This document shows, one piece after another, positions 1-16,300 of a stretch of 64,000 nt of DNA. Each line of letters opens with the position of its first letter. Within the stretch, counting starts at the first letter, position 1. A program made the translations under genes and the position numbers. The DNA is from Panonychus citri (lineage: Eukaryota; Arthropoda; Arachnida; Trombidiformes; Tetranychidae): contig NW_026515535.1 in the NCBI RefSeq assembly GCF_014898815.1, positions 62,001 to 126,000 on the forward strand. The letters run 5' to 3'. The notes under the pieces were generated by a model, which saw nothing but the letters and a program-made list of their open reading frames with translations, searched no databases and was not told the origin of the DNA.

Positions 1-3000
1 AATTCTGGATTCTCAATCAATCCATCATGATGATTGTCAAACTTTGTATTCTTAATCTAACCTTTGATTAAGAAGAAGCAAAAAAAAGGTTAATCTGATA
101 ATCATTGATTGTTATCATTATGATTAATACTTTGAGTGTCAATGATTAACTTTTAATTGTTACCATTGGAATTGTCTATTGGTCCTAGTAGTTTATGTTT
201 GATTGTTTGATTAGACAAATTGATCAAATTGTTACTCTCAAACTTTTGATTATAAATAAACTTGTTGGGAAATTGATGACGTGTTGATTGGTTATCAATC
301 AAATTAATTACTAATTAGTTACTTGCTAATTGCCAATAACTGATAGACTGATTTACTAATTATCGCAACTAATTTATTCTCATTGAAGAAACAAGAACAA
401 CAACAATTAGCTTATTACTTTTACTTTACTGATTTAATTGTTGATGATTGTCAATTGTTTATATAAAATATTATCTCAAAGATAATTAAGAGACATTAAA
501 TTGTTTGTTTATCAGAATCAAATTAAATCAAATTGAATTACTTTTCGAGATGATCATCATGATGATAATGATGATGGTCGAGGCAGCGAGAAAAAAATCA
601 ATCCCTTGAATTGATTAACTCTCAATATCATCATTTGGTAATCAAAAATCAATCTTAAATTGTGATCATCCTCATCTTTTCAAATGGTAACCATGGTGAC
701 GGGAAAAAAATATTTGTCACGACTCTTGATGATAATGATAATTAACTGATCAATATAATGATAATATCAACTGATTGTGTGGTTGTGGTTTCAACAATCA
801 ACTGATTGAGGTGAAAATCGTAATGAAAATTAGAGGAAAAAAAAATTTCTCATCCAATGATCACAATTTCAATTCTGATGCTTTCAGGGTGAGATGATAA
901 TGAAGATAAGGGATAATAATGATGATGATGATAAAACAAATCATCATCATCATAATTGTTCAACTGAATATAAAAAAAATATAACAATAATTGTTGGAAT
1001 AAATTATAATTAAATGAGAATCGAGTTGAAATGATAAAATTATCTAACAACCTGAGGCTTGATTGATGATTAAGATAATTTAACAATCATCTTAATCATT
1101 CACATCATCATCATCATCATCATCATCTTAATAATCTTACATGAATTCCTATTTCCTGCTGAACAATCAAGAGATAAATAATAACATTGATAATAAACAT
1201 CACGAAAATGTTTATATTTATAAAAAGTTGAGACTTTTAATTAAACTAATCTGATGATTGAAACAATCAAGTAAATCACGTTAAACGATATAATTAATAA
1301 ATCTGATAAATTTCAAAATCTCATCCCAATTAATATATCTAACTAAGAATGAGAAAGTAATAAGTTATCCTCATCATCTAATCAGCTGTTTCCATCTAAT
1401 ATCATCAGATGAATATATAAATTAATTGATGAAGATGATCAATTTTTCCCATGAATTTTGATCAATGATTTTTGGAAACTGTGATAAATGGATTAGTATA
1501 AAGTTACCACCATCTCCCACACCCAACTAATTTCACAGATTAAGTGTTACGATTTGTTGTTTATGACAGAAATGATAATATAATAAGTTGCTTGTTATCC
1601 TAATCCAATGTTTTCATTTCAAATGTTTATCTAATCCTAATCAGATAAGCTTCTGTTATAATAACAATTTAAAGGACTTTTTAATGAAGTGTAACAATAA
1701 CATATTATATGTGTGTATTATTATCATATGATTAGGATGATTAAGAGGATATGATGATGAGGATAATGATAATAATAGAGGATGATAAATACTATTAATG
1801 TGGTTCTATTAACAAATGAACAAACTTTATTTGAGGTTTTATATCAAGTCACGTGACACATTTACCGTTATCCCTCATTCTGTATACACCTTTTATCATT
1901 ATTATCCTTTAATCTTTAATCCGATCAAGATGATGAAGATAAACTTGAAAATAATGGTCACGTGGACAAAGAAATAAAGAGAGAGAGAGAGAGAGATCAA
2001 TGAATAGAGGAAAAGATGATGACGAGGATGATGATGTTCATTTCATGGGATAATCCATTTGATGAGAAATTAAGAAAATGAAAATTCAAAATTAATCTTT
2101 GATTGTGTCTCTCTATTTATCATTTAATCGTCAAATAAAAATCTACCATTACAATCAGATTAATGATCGTTAATCTGGTTGTATGTGATTAATTTTATCT
2201 AAAGAAAATGATTACATTTTCTCACCTTTAGTAAATTAGTCTATCTAATGATTAAATTGTCAGATTGATGACAAAGATTAACCTGAAATAATCAAATTAC
2301 CGGAAACTAATCAATTCAGTAAAAAATTCAATGATCCATTCAAATATATATAAATAAATATATCTACACACTTAGCATATGATGTTGTCTTTTTTTTATC
2401 AATCAACTTGTTATCATACATTAATGGATGTTGATGATGATGATGTTGTGGATCATCATCATTTAAGTTGATCCTTGTGAGAAAAACAAAAAAAAGGTCA
2501 TTCAAAGCTCATTAGGTTAACCTTTTTTTTCATTGTTATTTTAGGTGATTTTTTTACCTTGATGACCTTTTCCTCCTCCTCCTCCCACAATTCATTAAGT
2601 CAATTGACAAATAAACACACACTCACTATAAATACACACACCAACTATTAACTTACCAAGTTTTTCAAACAAACTCAACAATCAACATCGGGTAAACAAT
2701 CAACAAAAATATAAAGACCAAAGTCTTTTCTTGTTGTTTAATGATGATGATGTTTTATATTCAACAATTTCCATGAGAAATGATTAATATTTTTTTTCTG
2801 AATGAATTTTTCTTGTTTTCATTCATAGGTAAGAGATGATGAGAAAGTGATTAACTGTAATCACCATCTTCTATTAATCATTATCATCTTAAAGTGATCA
2901 AGTTTATTGGAAGTTTATTTTTTCTTTTCATCTTCAAAATGTTGATTAAATTTTCAATTATATTTTTCATCGTAAAAGAAATTGAATTGAACTTTTATTG

Positions 3001-3058
3001 AATTTAAAGTGAATCTTGTTATTAGTTTTATCCTTTTGTTTTTTTGTTCAGTTTCCAT

Positions 3059-3083
3059 TCTCTCTCTCTCTCTCTCTCTCTCT
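3059..3083. repeat. (TC)n microsatellite
   Basis: An uninterrupted TC run in noncoding DNA, one of many GA/CT tracts in this window. Confidence 0.95.
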
Positions 3084-4818
3084 ACTTAATAGTACTATTG
3101 GAGGATGAAGATGTGCTGGTGTAAATGATGAGGATGCTAAAAGTGATGAAGATAATGATAAAGTTAATACAATAAAATAGGAAACAAAACCAATTGCAAA
3201 TAGTTAACTGTCAATATAATGTAACTCTCTGTTTCTATTATCATTACTAGTGGAAGATGAAGAAAAAATCATCATCATGGTCTCAATCTTTGTTATCATC
3301 ATTATCTTCATCATGAAAATCTTTCTCTTTCTCTAATTCCATTGAGGATTTCATGAGGTAAACGATTGCAAGAGTTGATATAACATTGAATTAAGTCTGA
3401 GAGTTGATACAAATAAAGACGAATGACTTTACTCATCTCCTTGTCCAATAAAAAAAATCATCATCTTAATAGGTTTGTCTCTCTCTCTCTCTCTCATCAT
3501 CTTATAAACAGGAAAAGAGGTGAAAACGGAAGAAGGAGGATAAAGGAGGAGGTAAAAGTTTTCCCACTTTCCTTTTTATTTCATCAACAGAGGAGAGAGA
3601 GAGAGAGCGACAAAAAAGGATGTCCAGTATAATAGGTCAATTGTTTAAATGATGTTACCAATGGTCATTGGCTTTAACACTCACAGTCTTTTTATCACCA
3701 TCATCATCAAGATGATCATTATCATTATCATTGTTATTATCATCCAACATCATCATCATCTTTTTGTTGTTCCTCATGTTATGACCATTACCTATACAGT
3801 AAAGAGACACAAATACAATGGTCAACAGTGATGATGACCAAGAAACAAGAAGAAGATGCTAACGATAGAAGGAAGAAAAAAAAGAGAAAACATCATTTCC
3901 ATTGAATGATGATGAGAAAGACTTTCCTTTACTTTCTAAATTACAGTTTACTCTCTTTCTCTACCTTATCATCATCCTCTTCTCATCCATTTTCACCCAT
4001 TATCATCATTGGCTCTTCTCTTTCAAACCTAAGCATTAACATCATCATCACCTGAAGCCTGAGGCTTAGGATCGCATCAGTTGATCTCGTAAATGAAAAT
4101 AAGTGTAGGTGATTTTTTTTGCAAGTGAAAAAAAAACGAATCAGTTTTTTTTCAATGAAATCATTTAAATGATCATTTGATAACAAAGGAAAGATACAAA
4201 AAAAGACAATGACTCTAGATGTTGTTGATTGTTTGCTTTTACCTGTACAGGTAAAAAAAGCACATTAACATTTACACAAGAAACATTAACTTTCTGTGAT
4301 TTCAATGAGACTTTTTTTTTTACTATTCTGTCAATGGATGAAAAGTTTTTTGCAATTCTAATGATCAGGTTAATTGTATTCATTGTTTTCTGTTTACATG
4401 ATCAAGGTGAAAGGATAATGATGATTGTTTCCCATTGACTATTAATCAATTTGCGACAATTTACCTTTGGGTTGCTTAAAATTTGAAACTTTGTGTAAAC
4501 TTTTTTTCTTATGCAATCTCAATCAATCGTATATGTAATTTGTCATCTTCATCATGATGTTTACCTGAGATTTGATGGTTATAATTGCAAATATGATTGA
4601 ATAGATATTATTATTTTTTGCTTCTTCTGGTAGTAAACATTTATTATTGATTAAGTTAAACTGTTGGAGATAATTAATTGACACGAAATTGTGTTAATCA
4701 TTGATTTCATTTTCCAATCTATTCACTAACCTTACCTAGGGAATTAATATCATCAGCATCATCATATTTTTATCATCTTTCAGTTGATCATTTTCATCTT
4801 TATCTTCATCCCTGGTGT

Positions 4819-4820
<2 letters not shown>

Positions 4821-4851
<31 letters not shown>
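4821..4851. repeat. (AG)n microsatellite
   Basis: An uninterrupted run of about 15 AG units preceded by a GTGTGT stub. Confidence 0.95.
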
Positions 4852-4855
<4 letters not shown>

Positions 4856-7148
4856 ATCCCTGGATAAGAAGATGAAGAAAAAAGATGAAAAATCGAACAT
4901 AGATTTTTACTAAACTTATCTTGCTCCTCATCATCTCTCTCCATCTTCATCATCATATTGATTCCTCTTGAGATGATGTTATCTATGTGTTATCAATAAG
5001 ATATGTCCTTTTACTGAAGTGCAGAAAAAAAATATAATAGTGATACAAAATGATGAGGATGCCAAAAAGCATCAGCATCAATCACAATCAAAATTGACCA
5101 TTTGAAAAGGTACAATGACCAATATATATAAAAATCCTGCAACAATCAAACTTTTTTTTATATACTTTGATTTGAAACATTCAAACAATCAAATGCTGAA
5201 CAATAAATTGAAGGCTAACAATTTAGTCAAACAATAAGGCTGAAAAGTGTATCAAGTAACAATGAAAAAGGATCAATGTTGTTGACTAAATCACGTTTCG
5301 TTAATCATATAAATATATATTTATACACATATAAATAACTAAATCTAATCCAAAACAATCAACAATCAACAAAATCTTAAATCATAAATATCAAATTACT
5401 TTTGCTTCACAAATTGTACTAATCAAATTAATCTATATAAAATAATAATAATATTGCGCTGGACTGTGATTGTAATTAATCAATAAAGGTAAATGATTAA
5501 GACTGATGATCATCTGATTCACTGATTAGTTGGAAAGATAAATGAAAAAATAGTATTTTGATTAAAAGTGATGAGGATGGAAAAAGATTACAGTTAAAAG
5601 TGTTACTATGTTTTACCTTTTCTTCCGCCTCATCATCATTTTCCTCCCTTCTAAGTGGTGGTTATCTTCATCATCTTGATCATCATCGGGATTGGATGAT
5701 TAAGGAAGATGATGATGATGATGATGATGAGCAGGATGATGGAGGTGGAGGTGGAGGTAAAAAAGTAGGTATAACTAATTCACTCAGGGAACTGAGGACT
5801 AACCTGAACTTTTATTTATCAGTTTCTCTTTCTGATAATATGTAACCCTCTTGATGAGAGTTAAGTAAACTTGATCATCAATTGTTATTATATATTGATT
5901 ACAATTTGAAATGTCAGTTAATCAATTGTTAATCAATCGGTTGTTAATCACAATTAACTGATTGACAAATAAACACAAATCTGATAATGAGAAAAGTTGG
6001 AAATGGATAAAGACAAAAGGTTAAGATTAAGTGAGAGAAAATATCAAATTTAATCATCAATTAGGATTAACGTTTTTTTTTTGTTTCTAATTCGCAATCA
6101 AATCAATCATTTGAAACAATTAATGAGTTATTATCAAGTAAATAAACAATTTAAATTATTCAACAATCAACTTACTTACTTGTATTGATAAACAATTAGC
6201 TGATTTACTTTGGTTTATAATTTTAATCGTTGTTGATGGTTAATCATCATTATAATGATTAACTACAATTTAAATGTTGCTTAACATGCAATCAGTTGAT
6301 TGTTTCAACAAACTAGGAAATTAATTGTTTAAATTAAGTTTAAATTTTCATCATTTAACCAGAAATTTAAATATTTTGTCTCCCCCTCAAAAAAAACAGT
6401 TAAATTTAATTGTCAAATCAATTGAATGATCAATGGCAATTTAAGATCTTAATTGTTATCATTTTCATCAATAATAATAAAATCCTAAATGATTAATTAA
6501 GTTACAAAGTTAATTGTAATCAAATCTTTGGATAATTTAAATGATCGTTTAAATCATTAAAATTGATTATCAATCAAAAGTTGATTATATTTACAATTTA
6601 GAGGAAAGAAAAAAAAAATTTTCCTATCAAATTCAATTCTTAATTGTGATTAAATCTATTTACCAATCAATTGATCATTCTCATCACCATTAACTGTTAG
6701 AAACTAAATTAGTTAATTAAATTGTTAATGATGATGGAAATGGGAAGTTACCTTGAATCTAAGATGTTTAATTAATCAACCACACCTTAAATTAATTATC
6801 ACTTTGATTTAATTTCATTTTTTGATTAGCTTATCTACTTATGTATGTATAAGTTTAAGTTGATTGTTGGTAATTAAAACTTTAGTTTAAGGTGTTAATT
6901 AGTTACCAGAACAATTGTTTTTCCTTGATTGAAAATAATCAACAATTTAAATTGAAATTTGTTGTTTTGTTTTACTTATTGGATTCATTGGGAAAAAAAG
7001 GATGAGGATGCTTTTTGTTTTCTGAAAAGATTAACATGACGGAAGAGAAAGATAAAAGATGAGGAAGATGAGAAAGGATGAAGATGAAGATGATTTTCTT
7101 TCCTATAAAATGAATATCAACATGAAGTTGATAGGAAATCAAGTCACG

Positions 7149-7151
<3 letters not shown>

Positions 7152-7189
<38 letters not shown>
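7152..7189. repeat. (GA)n microsatellite
   Basis: About 19 GA units, followed by imperfect GATGAA repeats. Confidence 0.95.
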
Positions 7190-7192
<3 letters not shown>

Positions 7193-9700
7193 GTAGGAGG
7201 AAGGATGATGAAGATGAAGATGAAGATGAAGGAGAATGGGAGTTGAAATATTGTTCTTGGTGATGATAATATCTCGATATCATGGAACCGTTTTCATGAT
7301 AAAAATTAGAATCACAAGAAGTAGCACAAAAAGAGGATGAAGATAAAGATGAGGATGAGTTTTCTCTCTGTGTGTCTCTCTATTTTCAATCAAAAAAGGA
7401 TGATGACAAGTAAATCTAATACAAAGAAAAAGAAGAAGAAACAATCAAAGAACAGAATCTTAATTCAGAGAATTGAGAGAAAATCTCATGAAACTGAACA
7501 TGACAATTGTGAGAAAACAAGGGAAAAAAGAAAAATTCTGGTTATTCTAAATTCGGTAATAACATGGAAGATAATAAAAAGATGATGATGATGATAATTC
7601 ATGTTCATGTTCACAAACATAATCCTAAGTCCATGATAATCAGCTGATGACAACATGATGATGATTCTTGAATTTTTATCAATTGAAACTCTTGATAAAC
7701 AAATTCCGTATTTTCATCATATTGACATTCACTCAATATTATTAACATTTCAGTTGTTTATTTTTTTTTACTTTCATCACAATTAAAATGACAATTAAAA
7801 TGACAATTAAAATGATTATCATATGTTACCAATGGTAATCAAGGTAATAAAATTAACTTAATTTTAATGATTGTTTGTTAATTACTTTAGGACGAGATGA
7901 TAATTAAGGTTGAAGGCGATCAATCAAAAAAAACCGTAAAAATAATCACAATTTAATCAAAGACACTGGGAAAGGGTTAAATTGTTGTTATCATTGAGAC
8001 AATTTAGACTTTGATTGTTTACAATTAACCAAATAATAGAAGTGTAATTAAAAGGTAAATAGCAACAATTAAGTGACAATTTTGGCTTCTGATTATAATC
8101 AAGATAGAGTAACAATTATATTGATTGTTGTGTGGATCTATTCAATAGTCAATTAATTAGTCAATTAATCAACTAATCAATAAGACATAAGACTGTTGAA
8201 GAAAACAATTAACTAATTAACTAGAAAATGAATATATTATTATTAATACAATTAAAATGATCTCGATGGAAACTTTGATTTAATTTAATCATTGCAACTG
8301 TTGTTTGGTTGATTGTTTGATTGAGACTGTTAATCATTAGTTAACACGCAATCATGTCCGTTGGTTGATTATCATTGGTTAATCAATTAAATTAATTATT
8401 ATAATGATTAAGAGGAGGAGGAGGTTAATTTAAGTTGAAGAGGAAAAAAAAAGTTAAATAAGTGGGTTGAAGTTAAATCGCCATTGATTTGTTAATGGTT
8501 AATTCAAATTGAATTGATCATAATTAACTTTCTATGATGATAATCAATTGATTGTTGTTTCAACCAATCAACAATTTAATCAAGACAATTGTCAACTGAT
8601 TAATTTTGAAACCATGTTACTTTAAATTAAATGTCATCTACATCAACCAACCATGATTAACTAGCGTGGCTTAATAATCAACGGTTAAAACAATTAAGAA
8701 ATTGTTTAATCATTAGCAATATGTATTAATACAATTAGAGATGATGAAACAATTAAATCAACTGATTAAGGGAAAATTGTAAACATTGTTTCAAAATTAA
8801 AGATAGAAAATCAATTCAATTAACTTTTGTCGATTGTCGTTTAATCAATTGTTAGACCTGAACAATTAACTATCACCAACTTTATTATTCCAATTTTAAT
8901 TGACAATTAAGGACAGAAAAATTGATTCAATAGGATTTCAATTGAAACCCAAAACAATTAAATCATCGATCACTAATTACAATTAAATGTATATATAATA
9001 CAATTATATACATTATTCATTAGTAAGTATAACAATTAAATCACAATTGGTCAGCGTAATAAATTTAATTGTTATGATGATTAAAAACCATTTGATATAT
9101 TTAACTATTAGTATGATATTAATTTCACTTCCCTAACAATTAACTTTGTTTCTAAATTGTTGTTCAAATACAATATGAATATAAATATTGTCACCATAAT
9201 ATGTATTAGATTGATTGTTAAAAGTTAAATAATATCAAATAACAATCAGTTAATTGTAATTATAATCATGATAATCATAATAAATGGTTAATTTTTTACC
9301 TTTTGTATTATTTATAAGTGTGTGTGTGTATATACACTAGTATTTACATGTACATACGAGTGGTAATTTGGAGTGGGTTTTGGTTAATGGGGTGGTAGTT
9401 GATTTCCACTCGGTGGGTTTTAAGTGTTTACATTATAATAAGTGTACGTATGGTTAATTGTTGAATATTAAATGTACACAATTGACCTAATCAAGAAAAT
9501 CATTTGATTGTTACTGGTAATTGTAAATAGGTAAGAGAAAGGGGGATAATTAACATTGCTTATTAATAACAATTCCTTGATTGTTGTTAGCAATTTGATT
9601 GATAGGTTTTTCAATTGTGAACGTAACATTGTAATATTATATAAATTAAGAGGTAACTTGTGACTCGTGAGATATTGACACCTATGGTTTTTGTGTAAGT

Positions 9701-9752
<52 letters not shown>
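9701..9752. repeat. (GA)n microsatellite with one interruption
   Basis: Two GA runs separated by a GGA interruption, about 52 bp in total; the longest GA tract in the left third. Confidence 0.9.
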
Positions 9753-9756
<4 letters not shown>

Positions 9757-10299
9757 ATGATGGGAGGTGATGGTAGATGATAAATATGTATTCTAAAGGA
9801 GAGAGAGAAGAAAATTAACTAGAAAGCTAATAAGAAGATGAAGATAGATGATGACCAAAGGGGAGAGAGGTTAAGATATAATATTCGCAAGGTCAGTAAA
9901 GTAAATTAATCTTCACTTCTCATCCTCCTTCTTTGCCTCTTTCTCCTCCTCTATCATTCTTATAATACTTTTTTTCTCATCATATCTTCATCATCTTCTT
10001 TTCTTCATCTTTTTTGTCTACTCCTCCTTCTTCCTCTTTTTTCTGCATATAAGATACTCTCTCTCTCTCTCTTTCTCGTTCTTTCCAAGTATTGAAATAA
10101 AAGGCTAATCAATAAGCCTACTAATGGATTTATGAAGAAAAGAGAGAGCGAGAGAGAAGCATGATGATGATGATGATGATGATGAAAAGGCAAGAGAGTG
10201 TGTCAACATAATGTATAACATATTATATCAATATATTATTGAGAATACACGTTTAGATGATCAATATAATTCGGGCGTGATCATATTGACCATTGAGAC

Positions 10300-10323
10300 G
10301 AGAGAGAGAGAGAGAGAGAGAGA
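10300..10323. repeat. (GA)n microsatellite
   Basis: About 12 GA units in noncoding DNA. Confidence 0.9.
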
Positions 10324-13300
10324 CCAAAAGAGATGATGATGATAATGAAGATGAAGAAAAAAAAACAAAAACAGATAACCTGGTTACAACATATATGAAG
10401 ATGAAGATTAGGTTAAATCAAGATTTAGGTAAAACCAGGTAACAATATCAATTTGTAACATCATCATCATCATTATCATCTTGTAATAGATAACAAAAAA
10501 AAACAATCAACAGCAACATCAATAACATGAAAGTGATGAAACAAGAAAAATAATAATTTCATCATCAAAATGATGATACAAACAAGGTTAAAAAGGGCTT
10601 GGCTGTCTCGATGATGATGAAGATGAAGATGAAGATGAAGATGAAGATAGTGAGGTAACCATTATTAATAGAAAATTGTAATCCCAACAATACCTGTAAG
10701 TGTAAATTGAGATGTTAAATGTTACCTTGTGTTTTTTATTCGCGTAGAGAAAAAAAAACTTTTGTCTTGGCGATTTTTGCATGAGAAGTTAATGAGTATC
10801 GTTATCATAATCTACACCTTTTTTTTCATTTTCTCACCTTGCTCCCTCTTACCTATTTCTCTCTCATTATTATCTCCATCTTCATCTTGTTTCATTTGTA
10901 TTTCTCTTAATTTTCACACCTTCCATCAATACCCTATTGCAGTTACTTCTTAACACATAGTAGGAAGCTGGAAAATAGTTGCTGATGATGAAGGAAGATG
11001 ATGATGATAATAATAAATGATGATTCGAATTGCGATTTTTGTGTGAGAAATTACATTAAGAACCAGTTCTATTTTCTCTTCTCTATCTTAATCATTAATT
11101 TTTCTTTTCTTTTTTCATTTATATTCTATTATTTTCTCTCTCTCTCTCTCTCTCTCTTTGTTGTTGCTCATTTTTCATTTACCTTTTCAAGCTAATAAAA
11201 CATTCAGTCACCTATTGTATTAAGTGCGATGTAAATACCTTTTGAAACAACCAAGGTGTGAGTGTGAGTGTAGGGAGGAGGTAATTGAGAAAATGAGTGA
11301 GAGAGAGAGAGAGAGAGAGAGAGATAAAGTTAATTTAATTTCTAAGTAGAAAAGTTGATTTGTGGTTAGAGAAAAAAAGAAGAAAAAAATAACGAAAAAA
11401 TAACCGATAGTTATTACCTTGATTCTTGTTTACTATTTATCTTAGAAAAAAGCATCAGGTCAGTACAGGTAAGTGTGAGTGATTGTGTCTATCATTATGA
11501 TCTGTTTAGCATCCTCATCTTCTTGTACCTTTGATTGAAAAAAAAGAGTCTCAACTCACTATCATCTCGCTTTAGGTATAAGATGAAAGGTCTTAAACAG
11601 CCATCATGCCAGTGGTGGTGATGGTGATTGTGGGGAGTGGGTGGTGGATAATTGTGATAATAATGATCGAGGTAAAAACAATAATCACCTATTTACTTTT
11701 TCATCATCATTTGTGTGAAAAAAGGTAAAAAAAAAACAGATATTTACCTTTACATAAATACATGTAATCATATTCAGGTAAGATGATGATGATGATGTTG
11801 ATAAGTATAATGATAATGATGATGGTTAATATAAGAGGGATAATATTTATGAATTACAGGTTATATCAATGGTTAGAGTACAAATAACGTCAAATTTAAA
11901 TTGTTGACTTTTCGCTTTAACTATTTAGTGAATCTCTCTGTATGTATACTAGTATACACACACACACACCCCACACCCTGACACCATCACCACCCACCAC
12001 CAGTCACATCAATGAGCATCAGCAGAGTAGCGAAAGGTTAAAAACTATATAAGCTTCCTAATGGATTTTGCTTTGGATGATAAACATTGAGCATCAATTG
12101 CAAAGAGAAAACAAAAAAAACTAAACAGAAACTTCAACAATTAACATAATTGTTGCAAAGGTAAATCAGCAAATGAATGAGAAGTTTTTTTCTTTGAAAA
12201 AAAAAGTTAATTTAAACATATTCAACAATCAACTCATTGCAATTTACTTAATCAAGGAGAATACATTTAGAGAGAGAGAGAGAGAGAAACAATCAGAAAA
12301 ACTTAATTGCAATTAGATTTCAATTGAGTTAAATTATTTTCTTTCTCAACCTTCTTAATCATATTTACCTTAATTAGCAATTAACTTAAGTAGTTAAGTT
12401 TTTTTCTTCGTTGATAAAACTTTTTTTTTCACTCTTTACAATTAGTTATTAATATGATGTTTAAATTGTTGCTGTTGATTATGATGAATAGAAATTAAGA
12501 TTTACTATTAAGTAGCTAAAATAATTAGGTCATAAAAAAATGGATTCATTTAGTTTTAAATGATCATCAATGGTAAACAATCAATTGATAATTAACTTGA
12601 TGAGAATCCCTTACACTTTAATCATGTTGGTTGTTAATTGTTATGATTAAATTTCAAATGATAATGATATTAAGGTGACAAGTTTTTCATTATATTAATA
12701 TATAAATTGTATTAAGACAGTTAACTTTGATGGTGATGATTGTTATCATTTTAATGATTAATAAATTGTTTCAAATTAACCAGGTAAATAATAAAATCTG
12801 TGGTTATCATTAATATAATTTACCTTTGGTTATTTCATGATGATGATGATGATTATTATTATTATTAAACTGTATCATTAACATTCATTGTTATTATTAT
12901 GATTATCTCGTTGATTAGAATCACCATCATCAAGATTAAGTGTATTATCATCATGGTAATTTAGTTTAATAATAATAATTTGATTGTAAGAAAATAATCT
13001 AGATAATAAGAGTAACGGTTTTAAATTGTTATATTGTTGATTGTTAATGATTAGTTATCTCATTAAGATTATCATTGAATTTTAATGTTTATATAACTTG
13101 CATTGGAAAACAGATTATCTCGTAATCATCATCTTTAAATATCATTTAAATTGTTATTTATTAAATAATTTGATTGTTACAATGATGATGATGATGATTA
13201 TCATGATATTAAGTGGCTTGTTGAAGGATGAGGAGGAGGAGGAGGAGGAGGAGGAGGATGATGATGATGATGATGATAAAGGGGATGAGATTTTTTCTTT

Positions 13301-16300
13301 GCTATTATTCAGATTCCATCTTAAAATATTAATATCATGATTCTTATGATGAGGTTACAGGTAAATTATATTACATGATATTATCTTAATAATAATGTAA
13401 GGGGTGGCTTAGGGTATGGTGGTGATGATGATCAAGGTGATGATAAGAGATGATGATATTGATAAGGGATAAGACTTAATGAATTAAGATGATGATGATG
13501 ATTAAAAGGTTGGGTGAAAGTTTATATGGTAAATGGGAAGAGGGAGGATGAGGAGGATGAAGAGGATGGTGGTGATGAAAGGTATAAGTTGGAGGATGAA
13601 GATGAGGCGGATTGTGGTCTGATGAAAGACTTTCAGATTAGAAGAGTGAATTTTAATCTCTCTTTCTCTCTCTCTCTCCATCCTCATCCTCACTCTCTCT
13701 CTCTTCATGATCAAGGTGAAAGGTAAGAGAGAGAGAGAGAGAGAGAGAGAGCCAATCATATCTAATTAATGGCTGTCATCACTCGTCTTCAACTATTTTC
13801 CCCCTTCTCTTTTTGGTATCTTCCTCTTTCTTTTCTAGTTACTTTATTTTCCCTCTATTATCATCATAATTATCTTCATTACCATCATCATCTTACCTGT
13901 TGAAAAGATGTAACTGAAAATCACTTATAACCCGAAGCAATAACAACCTTTTTTTTATAATTTTATTTTCACAACAGACTCATTATTGTATCTGTGTAAT
14001 ACAACTCACGCAATTGACAACATACACATTTTTTTCACTCATTAATTAACTATCTAATTTAACTAATCATTAACTTGTTACAATCCTTTTCTATGTGTGT
14101 AAATGAATTTACAATTATCTTTAATTAGTATCACTTTTGTTGAGATTCATTCAGCAAACATCAAATTACAGTCAAACTTTTTACTTTCACCAAAAAAGTT
14201 ACACACAAATTTCACTATAATTGTTAATTGTTGTTGTAATTTCACTTTTATTCAATGAATTGTGCAAATACACAACAACAATTAGCTAATTGTTGACAAC
14301 TCGTAGTACATATTTAGTACACGGTTTAATGTTTTAACCTTAATTGAATCTTAATGTAACTATTTAATTCAGTTGTTACATAAAATTACAATTACAATTA
14401 GAAAAGTGTATATCTGATTACAAGCGACACAATTAAATAATGTGATTATTATTACAACAATCAAAACAATCGTAAAAGTTAAACAGGAAGATTAAACTGC
14501 TCTCTCTCTCTCTCTCTCTCTTTAATTAACTTTACATCTTGTTAACTATATTTAGCAATTAGAATTAAATTTAATCATTAGAAAAGTTGGATAAGTGAAA
14601 AAAGAGTTCAAGGTTTACATGGGAAAACTTGTTTTCTAAGAATTTTAATCAAATTTGTTAATTGTTACACTGAAAATAAGACGATTAATATGATGATAAT
14701 GATGAGGATGGAGATGGAGATGGAGATGAAGATGAAGAAGAAGATGGTGATGATGAATAATCTTCCAAGGGCTTAGCTAAAGGCTAAATAAATGCTCACG
14801 GAAAAATAGTCAATGATAATTTTTTATTTACTTTCAAAGGTAAACTTTAAGTTGATTATTAAACTGTTGTGATATTTAATTGTACATATGAATTGTTTTC
14901 TCGTGTCAATTAAATAAAAATTAATCAATAATTTATTACCATCATTACCCTTGAATCTCTAACTAAATTTCCTAATTCACTATAAATCAATAATCAAAAG
15001 TAAATCAGAGAGAGTTAATTGTAATTAGACTTGAATGAAGGGGAAGAAAAGTTGAATCGTTAACTACTAGTAATCAATTGATTGTCCAAAAAATGGTTAA
15101 TCAGTCAACTTAATAATCGATGAACAATCAAGTTTTGATTAAATGAACGAAATAATAATCTGTTACGAATCAAATACAAAGAATAACAATTAACTATTAA
15201 CAATTCCAATTCCAGCAATTAACTTCGCTATTTACATTGATGGGTTCATCTTACTAATCATTCAGCTAAGATGTTTATAATTCAATTAACTTTATTTACC
15301 TTAATTGTTTGTTTTCTGGTTAAATTGTTACCACAAGCAATTTGAATCAAGCAAATTCAAGGAAAAGTAATAAAAAATGTTATTTTTTTATTAAATTATT
15401 TTAATTTTTTTCTGTTAACTGTCAAAACCGTAAATCACAATTAACAAGTTAATCATCCATAGCTAAAGTTAAATTGTGTATATTTAACAAATCACAATCA
15501 GTAGGAATTAGTTGATTGCAAAATAATTGCAATATTGCAAATGATTAAGATGAACACAAAGTTAACCATGAAGATTTGTGTTAACTTTTGATTAGTTGCA
15601 ATTACAATTACATCTCTCTCTGTTAAATTGTTACAATCAGTGGGCAAGGAAAAAAACACCAACAGTGTTAGTTAATTGTTTCCCTTGTCAATTGTTGTAT
15701 TATCCACCCAATTTAAGATGATGATCAACAAGCAAAGAGGTTAAAGTTCAAGGTAAGTTGTTACCTTGGACATAAGAAAAAAATTTTTCTTCTTTGACAT
15801 TGGTTGATTATCCAATTGATTGTTGATTGTTGTTAGTTAACCGTCAAATTGCTTGTTGTTGATTATAAATAAGAGTTAACAATTGGTTAAATTGTTGGCA
15901 GAACTAAATTAATCTTAATAATAATCAATCGATCATAATTAATCTCGAGAAAAAAAACCTTCACTTTCAATTGAAAACTTTTTTTTTCGAAATTTTTCTT
16001 TTTTTTTTGTTTCATCCGAAAATCTATCAAACAATCAATCTGGTTCTTTGATTGTTAGTTAATTGTAAAAGATGATGGTTATTATCTCAACAATCAATTG
16101 TTCATATTGAACAAATTGTTTAATTGTCTATTGATTAATCACTAATTACTTATTAGATTATCATTGTAGCCGCTTAAAAAATAGAAACTCAATCATTATT
16201 TACTTACCTTATATTTTCAATCTTAATCCTCATAATAATTTAATAATCTTACTAATCAAAATTGATGAGATTATTAATCAACAACAACAACAACAACAAT

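Noticed and set aside
850..1086. 78-codon minus-strand open frame
   Set aside because: Composition is Asp/His/Tyr/Asn from GAT/ATC repeats in AT-rich DNA; no start context, no domain.
5558..5845. 95-codon plus-strand open frame with poly-Asp and poly-Gly
   Set aside because: Translated (GAT)n and (GGA)n repeats; unlikely to be a gene.
6972..7283. 103-codon minus-strand frame with poly-Ser/Leu
   Set aside because: Translated microsatellites; no protein-like segments outside them.
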